Shown here: in pieces, positions 1 through 7,911 of the stretch
Layout: each line of letters begins with the position of its first letter
Position numbering within the stretch: position 1 is the first letter of the stretch
Origin: Chrysochromulina parva
Lineage: Eukaryota > Haptophyta > Prymnesiales > Chrysochromulinaceae
DNA: 31,902 bases
Reading direction: 5' to 3'
NCBI GenBank assembly: GCA_002887195.1
Contig: PJAB01000255.1
Coordinates: forward strand, 1-31,902
The notes under the pieces: model-generated
The model's database searches: none
Told to the model about the DNA's origin: nothing
Seen by the model: the letters and a program-made list of their open reading frames with translations, nothing else
Translations under genes and position numbers: made by a program

Positions 1-730
1 CTCTTCGTCCTACGCGCGACGGCGATTCGAATGGTACCATCGCGGTCCCCTAACTCCCAGGGGTTCTCAGATTACACACTCGCCACTACTGGCCTGAGAC
101 CCCTGACCTGAGCTGGAGCCGCTAGAGCCCCTTTAAAGTACTTTTTACAGGCAGATTCCTACGACGTGACGCACGGTCCTTCATGATCTCGACGCTGCGC
201 TCGAGCGCTCCCAGGTCGGCTTCGCCGCGGCCATTGCGCATGCGCGCCTCCGCCTCTTGCGTCTCGAGCTCATCTGGGGCCCTTCAACACAACGCGCACA
301 ACCTCCGGACCAACCCTGCTGCTGCTGTTCAACACAACGCGCACGTCCTCCGGACCCCCAAGCACGAGGGCCTCTATCGCTATGGACGGAGGTGTGGCCG
401 ATCAGGGTTGCTGCTGCTGTTCAACATATGTTCAACACAACGCGCACACGCGCTCCGGACCCCCAAGCACGTTTGCGGCGCGGCGCGCTTTCATATGTAC
501 AAGTACCAGGCCCCCTCGGCGATTATTCCCGAAGCCATCAAACACGTGAAGCAGTTCCCTACGATTCGGCGCCGGTTTCGGCTGAACGTCGGACTGTGGG
601 AAGTTCAAACTTGAAGTTGTACCGCGAAAATATTTCGCGACAGGCCAAGACTCAGTAACACGCCCCTCGTGCTGTCGTCCCCCCTCCTGCTTGTCGCCGC
701 TGCAAATTCTGCGGAGTCGCTGCATGGGCG
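1..730. other. Intergenic region with short CTG-rich repeats
   Basis: I see no convincing gene here. A 17-bp unit (TTCAACACAACGCGCAC) occurs three times, at about 283, 328 and 431. Two of the copies are followed by CTCCGGACCCCCAAGCACG (about 348 and 452), and the second and third are preceded by GCTGCTGCTGTTCAACA-type runs. The short open frames across this stretch simply translate these repeats in different frames and have no recognisable motif. The last ~100 bases should contain the 5' leader of the MORN gene that starts at 731. Confidence 0.5.
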
Positions 731-3169
731 ATGGGGTGCGCCACGTCCAAGGACGAAAGCGTTCAAGTGGCCGTCAAGGCGACGTGGGCCAAGGCGGCCG
801 TGCTGCAGAATGAAGCGATTGCCAATGCAGTGGAAGAGGCTGTCGCCGATGCCCGCAAAGAGTTTGAGATCGAGAAGGCGAACGCGGTTCGGCGCCTGGA
901 GGAGGAGCTTCGGCTCGAGGCCCAGAAGGCCAACGAGGTGGCCACGTCCAATGCGGCGGCGATTCGGCGCCTGGAGGAGGAGCTTCGACTCGAGATCCAG
1001 AAAGCCACCGAGGTGGCCGCTTCCAAGGACGCAGCCGTCCAGGCGGCCGTCGATGCGACGTGGACCAAGGCAAATGGGCTGCGGAAGAAAGCGATTGCCA
1101 ACGCGGGGCGAGTGGCTGTGGCCGATGCCCGCAAAGAGTTTGAGATCGAGAAGGCGAACGCGGTTCGGCGCCTGGAGGAGGAGCTTCGGCTCGAGACCCA
1201 GAGGGCCGCCGATTTGGCCGCGTCCAAGGACGCAGCCGTCCAGGCGGCCGTCCAGGCGACGTTAGCCAAGCAGAATCAGGCGATTACCAGTGCAGTGCGA
1301 ACGGCTGCACTGCAGCCGCTCGCTCTGCACTGGCGACTCGAGGCTCAGAAGCCCACCGAGACGGTGCGTCAGCCGGGCAGCGACACGCAGGGGACGCGTG
1401 TCCAAACGAGCGAACACAAGGCTATCCCGAGGCTCATGGAGCTTGACGACCTCATCGAGGAGGCCCTCCGCTCGAGCGCCGTCAAGCTGATCAACGCCGA
1501 CCGCATCCGGGACGGCACGATCGGCACCAAGATCTCACGCCGTCAAGATCTCGAGGCATGCGAGCGCGTTCAGGTTGTCCAAATGTTCGAAACGCCCGAG
1601 GATGCGATCAAGCTGCTGCGTGGCAACGGGCGCGAGATTGGCTCGCTCACGTACGGCTGGGCCTCGCCCGACGACCCCGACCCGACGGGCGAGTACATGC
1701 GCGCGGTGCGCCGCTTCCTGCTGAGCGACTTAGGTTCGCACGTGAAAGCCATCTTTTGGGATTTCGCCAGCCTGTCGCAGAGGCCGCGCTGGGAGAGTGA
1801 GGACAAGCTCTTTGCCATGGCACTCAAGGTGATGGCCGACATGTACGCCTCGGTGCTCGGCACAACAGTGATGCGTCACCGCGCCATACCTGCGCGCCCG
1901 GCGAGCCTCGACGGCGAGGTCGTGGTGCTCGGCGACGACAAGGCCACCGAAGCCGCCGTGCGCAGCGCGCTCGAAGCCCACGGCGCGCTCGAGAACGTGC
2001 ACCGCGACGAGCAGGGCCGGTGGCGTGCGCGCTTTGCCTCGCACGCGGACGCAGAGCGCGCGGTGGCGGCGGGGCCGTTTGAGGGCGCGACGGCCATCTT
2101 CACGTATCACAACGCGCGCCCGTACGCAGCACGCGGTTGGACGAGCCTTGAGAGCGGCGTGAGTACCGAGGGGCCCGCGCGTGCCGCCTACCTCCCGGGG
2201 CTGAAGGCGACGCTCGAGCGGCTGCCGCCCAAGCTGGTCGAGATCGACGGCGAGGCACCTGAGGCGGCGAGTGAGCAGTACGGCGGCAACGAGGGCATGG
2301 GCCCGCGGATCGAGCGCGTGCGGTCGAGCATCCAGGACGCCTTCTTCAGTGATACAAGAGGCCTAGACAAGGCGCTCGTCGTGGGGTTGTACAATGAGTT
2401 CATCGTGAAGATTGGCAACGCGATGGTGATCTCTGGCGAGGGGGTGGACGTTCAGTACGAAGGCGAGTGCGACGAGGCTGGTGATGCGGAGGGGCGCGGC
2501 AAGATGCAGTATTCCAACGGCGACGTGTACGAGGGCGAGTTCAGGGCTGGTAACAAGGAGGGGCGTGGCACATATCAGTATGGAAATGGCGACATGTACG
2601 AGGGTGAGTGGAAGGCTGAAAAGCAGGAGGGGCGAGGAACGTTCCGGTGGGCCAACGGCAACGTGTATGAGGGCGAGTGGAAGGCTGGCATCAAGCATGG
2701 GCACGGCACGACGCGGTCTGCCAATGGCGACGTCTACGTCGGCGAGTACATGGCTGGCAGGAAGGATGGGCGCGGCAAGTACCGGTTCGCCAGTGGCAAC
2801 GTGCACGACGGCGAGTGGAAGGCTGATAAGCCGGAGGGGCGAGGCACGTTCCTGTGGGCCAATGGCAACGTGTATGAGGGCGAGTGGAAGGCTAGTCTCC
2901 ATGAGGGGCGCGGCACGTTGCGGTATGCTAACGGCAACGTGTATGAGGGCGAATTCAAGGCTGGCAAGATGGATGGGCGCGGCGCGATGCTGTCTGGCGA
3001 TGGCACCGTCATCCACGACGGCAAGTGGAAGGCCGGCAAACCTGTGACCACACTCTTGCAATCGGTGACCTCACGTTCAATGGCAAACTTGTTCACCAGC
3101 ACCCAGGCTGCCACCAGCAACAGCCCTCATGCTGCCACCAGCAACAGCCCTCATGCTGCCACCAGCTGA
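731..3169 (+). CDS. N-acylated coiled-coil protein with WDF/RGW-type domain and C-terminal MORN repeats
   Basis: This 812-residue protein begins MGCATSK, a classic N-myristoylation signal (Gly2) with a neighbouring palmitoylatable Cys3, so it is probably membrane-attached. Residues ~5-210 form an Ala/Glu/Arg-rich coiled coil made of near-identical duplicated blocks. Residues ~280-560 carry a protist-type domain with the landmarks FWDFASLSQRP (~340) and AARGWTSLE (~466), interrupted at ~393-455 by a stretch that reads like a small alpha/beta (RRM-like) insert. Residues ~575-785 hold eight full MORN repeats plus a partial one, with 23-residue spacing and a YEGEWKAG...GRGT core. MORN repeats typically bind lipids or scaffold membrane-cytoskeleton contacts. 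The C terminus is an 8-residue AATSNSPH repeat encoded by a 24-bp DNA tandem (3107-3166). The ATG at 731 is the only start that gives the acylation motif. A cortical or flagellar scaffold is the best guess; no enzyme activity is evident. Confidence 0.87.
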   Translation: MGCATSKDESVQVAVKATWAKAAVLQNEAIANAVEEAVADARKEFEIEKANAVRRLEEELRLEAQKANEVATSNAAAIRRLEEELRLEIQKATEVAASKDAAVQAAVDATWTKANGLRKKAIANAGRVAVADARKEFEIEKANAVRRLEEELRLETQRAADLAASKDAAVQAAVQATLAKQNQAITSAVRTAALQPLALHWRLEAQKPTETVRQPGSDTQGTRVQTSEHKAIPRLMELDDLIEEALRSSAVKLINADRIRDGTIGTKISRRQDLEACERVQVVQMFETPEDAIKLLRGNGREIGSLTYGWASPDDPDPTGEYMRAVRRFLLSDLGSHVKAIFWDFASLSQRPRWESEDKLFAMALKVMADMYASVLGTTVMRHRAIPARPASLDGEVVVLGDDKATEAAVRSALEAHGALENVHRDEQGRWRARFASHADAERAVAAGPFEGATAIFTYHNARPYAARGWTSLESGVSTEGPARAAYLPGLKATLERLPPKLVEIDGEAPEAASEQYGGNEGMGPRIERVRSSIQDAFFSDTRGLDKALVVGLYNEFIVKIGNAMVISGEGVDVQYEGECDEAGDAEGRGKMQYSNGDVYEGEFRAGNKEGRGTYQYGNGDMYEGEWKAEKQEGRGTFRWANGNVYEGEWKAGIKHGHGTTRSANGDVYVGEYMAGRKDGRGKYRFASGNVHDGEWKADKPEGRGTFLWANGNVYEGEWKASLHEGRGTLRYANGNVYEGEFKAGKMDGRGAMLSGDGTVIHDGKWKAGKPVTTLLQSVTSRSMANLFTSTQAATSNSPHAATSNSPHAATS
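845..1265 (+). repeat. Intragenic tandem duplication encoding the coiled coil
   Basis: A block of about 75 bp starting GCCGATGCCCGCAAAG at 845 recurs almost unchanged at 1121, a period of 276 bp or 92 codons. A partial third copy of its end (CGGCGCCTGGAGGAGGAGC) lies at about 965. A second shared block (AAGGACGCAGCCGTCCAGG) occurs at about 1025 and 1227. The frame is preserved, so the repeats lengthen the coiled coil without breaking it. The near-identity at synonymous positions suggests recent duplication or gene conversion. Confidence 0.8.
3107..3166 (+). repeat. 24-bp tandem repeat at the 3' end of the MORN gene
   Basis: Two perfect 24-bp copies beginning GCTGCCACCAGC (3107-3130 and 3131-3154) and a 12-bp partial third run directly into the TGA stop. 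They encode AATSNSPH repeats. This is a coding minisatellite and could vary in copy number between strains. Confidence 0.9.
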
Positions 3170-4101
3170 AGCACCCATGCGTCCGGTGGACTCGAATCGG
3201 CCGACGCGCCGGGATGGCTGGTCTCGTGGCTGCCATCGTAGCAGGTGGACGTAGCTCGCACCGGTATAGCGGGGCCGCTATAGGGGTCCGAAACTAACAC
3301 CACAATGTCTTTGTTGCATAGGTTGCATAGGTGGTGGGGGTCGAGTAAGGGTCGAGCTTTTACGCGACGCGGCGACCGCCTTCGACCTTAGAGCAGGCGC
3401 GGGGAGGCGCTCTGCCTCTAGGAGCGGGTGGAGCCTGGAGGCAGGGCGTTTCAGCTTTACAGGCCGTTCAGAGGGTCCGACCCTCACCTCAGGGTAGGGT
3501 TCGCTGGCGTGGGGGCGGCCTCTTCTGAGTCGGCCGCGGGGAGCGGTCGGCTCCGGGCTTGCGGCTGTTGAGTCGGCCGCGGCTTCGGTCGTCGCGCTGA
3601 CGTGCGGGTTGAGTTGTGTGTTGTTGGTGGTTTTGGATGGTACATATCTGGCCGGGCGTTGTTCGTTGTAAGGTTCGTCTATGTGTGTTCCGTCGTGTGT
3701 CCTGTTGTGCGCCCGCGTGTCCGTGTGTGTCCCGGCTCCCCCAGGTGTCTTTTTACCGGCACAGATTCCTTTGTGCGCCCGCGTGTCCCGTGTGTCCCGT
3801 GTGTGTTAACACGACAGACTTAACGTATAACGACAGACGCGACAACCGGTGCTACGGCACTGTTACTGACCGCTCAGAATACACACACCTTACATGACCC
3901 CAAATGAGACGCGAAGCATGCGCGCGCTGGCAGCGTTGAGGACGGTTTGGGCGTCGGCGGCTTGGATGGCGGTGTGGTGTCCAGGCTCCCCTCGGGGACT
4001 TTACGTTTTACCGTCACAGATTCCTTCTGGAACGGGAAGCGAACGATGTTGCACGAGTTCCTCACACCGTCTCGACTCGTCTCGAACTCGACTAGTTCGG
4101 G
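3170..4101. other. Intergenic region, no gene seen
   Basis: This 932-bp stretch between two plus-strand genes has no supported gene. It is GT-rich on the plus strand in its second half and contains the largest copy of a dispersed repeat (3511-3772). A related fragment near 3985-4027 again carries a TTTACCG-CACAGATTCCTT segment. The last ~80 bases before 4102 are the presumed 5' leader and promoter of the HAD phosphatase gene. No TATA box stands out. Confidence 0.5.
3511..3772 (+). repeat. Dispersed intergenic repeat, copy A
   Basis: This segment has, in order, GGCCTCTTCTGAGTCGGC, GTCGTCGCGCTGACGTGCGG, AAGGTTCGTCTATGTG, TGTGCGCCCGCGTGTCC, GTGTGTCCCGGCTCCCCC and CTTTTTACCGGCACAGATTC. The same modules recur in the same order, with gaps, at 11414-11554 and 11878-12004. 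No coding capacity is seen. It could be a short nonautonomous element or a 3'-end or promoter-associated repeat. Confidence 0.7.
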
Positions 4102-5121
4102 ATGGCTCTGACCATCTTGACCGACCTCGACGGCACGCTGCTGCCTCGTCCATACAGCGCGGGCAGCACCGTGGTACATCCGAACCTCAGCATTGGACCT
4201 GCCTACGCGCCTCTCTGCCGTTTGCTCTCCCTTGGCTGCACAGTTGTTGGAGTGACCGGCTCTGCCTTGGCCACGCACCAAATACGTTTCTTCGACGATT
4301 TGCCGCTCGAGTTCAGAAAGGCCGGGCAAGTGCTGCTGGCTGTTCAGACGGGGCTCCGGCTCTACACAGCAAGCGCCGACACCGGTCAGCCGGAAGAGGA
4401 CAGCTCCTTTGCGGCGGCTCTTGCTGGCCAGTTTTCGCTTTCCATTGAGCCCAGCGTGGTTGAGATCCTCATCGAGGCTGGGCGTGCAGGCATCCGCGCC
4501 TTCTACAAGGACCTGGCCTCCACGCCTGCTCTCGTCCCAACCGACGGGCCGCTCGGCTACCTGCACGAGTGCAACGCTGACGAAATCCCGGTGACACAGG
4601 ACAACCATCGATGCCCTAGAATCGAGGTGAGGAACGGCAACTCGGCCGTGGTCTTCGTCGGCGTGCCGTCTTCACTTGGGGCCAAATATTTCGCCGTTCC
4701 CACCGCCGCCGAGCACGCAGTCGAAGGCCGGCCCGCAGGACGCGCGTGCTTTGACTGCGTGCCGAAAGGTCTCGACAAAAGCCATTGTGTGAGCCACCTG
4801 CTGAAGAGGGGGGCAGTGGTGGCGGGGCGCGCGATCGCTCTGGGCGACCAGCCGAAGGGAAACGACGAGGGCCTGACACGCTGGCACCGCCATGCGACGG
4901 TTGACATCCCTTTCGTGAGTGTCTCCGAGGAGGCGAGCATGGTACCGGAGCACCTCGCTGAGTGCCACGTCACTGCTGCCAGCAACGCCGAGGGCAGCGC
5001 TCTGGTGCTCGGCGCGCTCGCCGACCTGCTTGAGGCCGGCACCATCGAGTTGAGTAGCGATGCCGTGAGCGCGCTGGTGCGAGATCTCAACCGGGGGGCG
5101 ACCGAAGGAGCGGCGGCATGA
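4102..5121 (+). CDS. HAD superfamily (type IIB) phosphatase
   Basis: This 339-residue soluble protein has all four HAD motifs. Motif I is LTDLDGTLL (Asp8 nucleophile, Asp10 acid/base). Motif II is the VTGS segment (Thr52). Motif III is PKGLDKS (Lys226). Motif IV is ALGDQPKGNDEGLT (Asp249, Asp255), which would bind Mg2+. The spacing, with a large cap between motifs II and III, fits the Cof, sucrose-phosphate phosphatase and mannosyl-3-phosphoglycerate phosphatase group (IIB). The substrate cannot be told from sequence; a phosphorylated sugar is the usual one for the group. The three-residue widening between the metal-binding Asp and the ND of motif IV is worth noting. The ATG at 4102 puts motif I right at the N terminus, as is usual for the family, and leaves no room for a targeting peptide, so a cytosolic location is likely. 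Confidence 0.87.
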   Translation: MALTILTDLDGTLLPRPYSAGSTVVHPNLSIGPAYAPLCRLLSLGCTVVGVTGSALATHQIRFFDDLPLEFRKAGQVLLAVQTGLRLYTASADTGQPEEDSSFAAALAGQFSLSIEPSVVEILIEAGRAGIRAFYKDLASTPALVPTDGPLGYLHECNADEIPVTQDNHRCPRIEVRNGNSAVVFVGVPSSLGAKYFAVPTAAEHAVEGRPAGRACFDCVPKGLDKSHCVSHLLKRGAVVAGRAIALGDQPKGNDEGLTRWHRHATVDIPFVSVSEEASMVPEHLAECHVTAASNAEGSALVLGALADLLEAGTIELSSDAVSALVRDLNRGATEGAAA

Positions 5122-5717
5122 TTGAACGCGTGAAGCAGCTGAGTGTTGTTGCACCTGCACAGCTCTGCGCACTGCACGATCCCTTCGGCGTGATATAGGT
5201 GCGCTGTCTACATCCCGAGGACCGTGCCGCAGTACGCGGACGGGCACGCGGCCATGTGGCCCCGCCCAGTCGCGTCTGTACTGACCGCTAACTGACCGCT
5301 TGCGGTTTATCTTGTAACTTTCAAACGCGTGTGTAGTAGCGTGTTTATGGCCGTGCCGACGCGCGGTGCGTCACTCTCCGGTGCAACAGCGCGCGCGCAC
5401 GAAGAACGCGCTGTATAATGGAGATTCTACGGTACAAAATAACGCTCGAAACGCAAAGGAGAGCACGTTCCACGTTGTCGTTGACACGACAGAAGATCAC
5501 ACAGAGCATAGAGTGCGGCCTCCAATGGGGCCACTCTAAAGTACAGAATGCTCGAGATCTCCATAGGAGTTGGAGATCTCTAAGATCCATGCTAAGATCG
5601 GACGAGGGCAAAAGGAAAAGCACTCAACGCGAGCACCGCCGCCGCTGCTGCTCGAGCGGCACGTCCTGCCCGCTGCCATGCGCATAGAAGGGCCGACGTC
5701 GCCGAGTCTTGGTGCTC
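5122..5717. other. Intergenic region between convergent genes
   Basis: The stretch lies between the stop of the HAD gene (plus strand) and the stop of the protease-like gene (minus strand), so it should hold both 3' ends. No gene, RNA or strong repeat was recognised. A short GACCGCTAACTGACCGCTT direct repeat lies near 5283-5301. Confidence 0.4.
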
Positions 5718-7136
5718 CTACCAGCCGCTGGCCAATGGCATGTGAGAGAGGCTCCGAGGGAGGAAGGTGGTGAGGGGCGTGGCCGGCGGCGCCTCGGCCG
5801 CCGCCCGAACCCATTGCACACGTCCCGGGCCCACGCCCACCCCATAGAAGCCTGCAACGGCCCAGCCGCTCTCGAACATTGGGGCGAGCGTGTCTTCGCC
5901 GACTAAGACCCCCTGCGCACCGCCAATGGCCGCAGTGACCCGGCGTTCCACACCACGGATCCGGATGTGCACGGTTGCGGTCGGGTACTCGCTGACGCCA
6001 TTCACACCGCGGATCTGCACTGCCAGACCAGGGTTGGGCGCGATGCCTGCCGCCGCGGCGGTCTGGGGATTGATCATCGTGATGGCGGCGTTGCCCGTGT
6101 CGAGCAGCCCGTGACCAGGCACCGGGAACGACCCATCGGGGGGGTACACGTCGGACGGACGACCGACACGTGGGCGTAGCGCGCACCAGCAGGCGCCGGG
6201 TAGGTCCGGTGCAATCTCGACGATCTCGCCCTCGACGAGCAGCTCGCGACTCCGCCGAGCCGCCAGCGCCTCCTGTGCCACCCGAGCCGCCCGCACCGCG
6301 TGCGCTTGTGCTGCCTGGGCCCGCGCGACTCGACCGGCGTCGCCCTCCCCTTGGTCGCCCTCGCCAGTTGTCGCGCGGCGCCAAGCGAACCATTCGGCGA
6401 TGACACCCTTGGAGACGCCCGCGGCGCGTGCGAGGCTCGCTGGAACGTCCTCGGCGCAGGCGATGTCCTGTAGCTGCGTGCCAAAGGCCTCATCGAGAAC
6501 TTCGAACCCATCGTCATCAATGAAGTGTGACGGCTTGCAAAGATTCCAGGAGTACCAACGGAGCTGATTGCCGCGCTCGTCATAGCACTTGAGATAGATG
6601 ATTTCGCCGGACTCGATGCGGTAGTCGGCAGCTGTCCGCGTGCCGTCAACGGGCAGCTCGCGCTTCTTGTGAAAGCATACGCATTGCACGTCCCTCGGCA
6701 GATCGCCACCTGTCTGAATCATGACGGCCTGCCGTGTGATGTGCTTCGCGGTGGCCGTCTCCGTAAACTCGAGCGTGTGACTTCCGCCGTGCGGTGGCGA
6801 GAAGGAGCACGTCACCGTCAGATTGTTGTACGCGTCGCGGTACCCACGCTTGTGCCATCCCTCACCCCTCCGCATCGGCGAGCCCCATGGGTTGCCGTAG
6901 CTGCGCCGCTCCTTCTTCGCCTCGCGGATATTGCGCCTGGCTTCGACATACCACGCTGGGTCGGGATCCCCATACTCTACCCATTCCTCCCGGAGGACGC
7001 GACCAAAGCTGTCCGTCAACTTGAGGAGCTGAGACATCCCCCAAGCATGAAAATTGCACGACGCGCAAGGACATGTTTGCCCCTTTAGTGACGAAACATA
7101 CCCGAACATGAAAGTTTTGGAGGATTTGCCTGACAT
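5718..7136 (-). CDS. Protein with retropepsin-like aspartic protease domain
   Basis: The frame is open from 7199, but that codon is GTG. I chose the first ATG (7136), giving 472 residues; ATGs at 7109 and 7037 are alternatives. The N-terminal ~250 residues have several Cys and aromatic residues and match nothing I recognise. A helical segment near residues 230-255 (SLARAAGVSKGVIAEWFAWR) could be helix-turn-helix-like. After an Ala/Arg-rich linker, residues ~340-430 resemble a one-lobe retroviral-type aspartic protease: HGLLDTGNAAITMINP (catalytic DTG at 346-348), a beta-rich middle, then GVLVGEDTLAPMF, the usual hydrophobic-G-x-D-x-L second landmark. Such domains act as dimers. They occur in Ty3-like Gag-Pol proteins and in host proteins such as Ddi1. 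No reverse transcriptase, integrase or long terminal repeats are visible nearby, so a host or domesticated protein is more likely than an active element. A missing upstream exon is possible. Confidence 0.65.
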   Translation of the reverse strand: MSGKSSKTFMFGYVSSLKGQTCPCASCNFHAWGMSQLLKLTDSFGRVLREEWVEYGDPDPAWYVEARRNIREAKKERRSYGNPWGSPMRRGEGWHKRGYRDAYNNLTVTCSFSPPHGGSHTLEFTETATAKHITRQAVMIQTGGDLPRDVQCVCFHKKRELPVDGTRTAADYRIESGEIIYLKCYDERGNQLRWYSWNLCKPSHFIDDDGFEVLDEAFGTQLQDIACAEDVPASLARAAGVSKGVIAEWFAWRRATTGEGDQGEGDAGRVARAQAAQAHAVRAARVAQEALAARRSRELLVEGEIVEIAPDLPGACWCALRPRVGRPSDVYPPDGSFPVPGHGLLDTGNAAITMINPQTAAAAGIAPNPGLAVQIRGVNGVSEYPTATVHIRIRGVERRVTAAIGGAQGVLVGEDTLAPMFESGWAVAGFYGVGVGPGRVQWVRAAAEAPPATPLTTFLPRSLSHMPLASGW

Positions 7137-7911
7137 TGTAAAACATGGAGCTCCATGTATACAACACACTTCTTCAGACACATACTTGTCGCATAACACA
7201 CCACCACGCGTTCCCGCACAAGTTGCAGCACATTCAGGCGCGAGGTCCGAGAGCGGACCGTCCCGCTCCCGGCCGCCACGGAGCTTGGCCGCGGAGTAGC
7301 AGCAGTTGTCACGTTCACGTTAATTTGCCATCTCGGCAAGACGCACACCCACCAGTCCCGTGGAGACACACCGTGGGAGGCGCAGACTCGCGCGGGCGGC
7401 GGCCCCCCCGGTACCGGGTGACACCCTGTTGTTTGTGAGTTGTGTGTTGAGACCGCGTCCCGGGCATAAATATAAAAATAAGTAACCGCGCAAACCGCGG
7501 TGGTTCGGTTAACCGCGTCCGTCGATGGTCGCGCGGGCTGTCGAGCCGCGCGGTGTTGGACGGCAGTTTTGGGTTAATGTTCGGGTCCACTTGAGATCAG
7601 TGGGCGCGGCACGTGGAGCACATACGCCCCTGATACAACATGAACATCGACTTTTTCATCGATATCGGCCGCTCGGCTCGTCCGCCGCGACCCGCGTGGC
7701 GGCCGGACGGTACCGTGACCGTTGCCGCGCGAGAGTGCGTGGTGCCTACACCTCTCTCATCGCCGAGTGCGCCTCGCGCCCTACATCCTACGTCTCGCGC
7801 TGATCTCGCGCCGCCGTCGTCCACTCCTGCGCGACTGGCCACGGAGCCGAGCCGCCCCGCCCCATCGGCACCCTAATGAATAGGGCTGTGAATAGGGCTA
7901 TGAATAGGGCC
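7137..7911. other. Intergenic region, no gene seen
   Basis: The region separates the promoter side of the protease-like gene from the 3' end of the Hip-like gene (both minus strand). A 78-codon plus-strand frame from the ATG at 7640 is Pro/Ala/Arg-rich without a motif, and I do not call it. The AT-richer patch near 7465-7490 (ATAAATATAAAAATAAG) is conspicuous and may be promoter-related. A 12-bp repeat sits at its right end (see 7878-7911). Confidence 0.4.
7878..7911 (+). repeat. Short 12-bp tandem repeat at gene 3' end
   Basis: GAATAGGGCT occurs at 7878, 7890 and 7902 with a 12-bp period, and the last copy touches the stop codon of the minus-strand Hip-like gene. It is probably slippage-generated sequence in the 3' untranslated region. 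Confidence 0.8.

Noticed and set aside
183..658. Two overlapping plus-strand frames of 133-143 codons
   Set aside because: Both translate the same short DNA repeats in different phases, which indicates repeat sequence rather than a protein.
3185..3215. tRNA-like T-arm (GGTGGACTCGAATCGGCC)
   Set aside because: There is no matching acceptor stem, D-arm or anticodon arm at the right distances.
5718..7199. Complete LTR retrotransposon around the protease domain
   Set aside because: No reverse transcriptase, RNase H or integrase motif and no terminal direct repeats could be found on either side.
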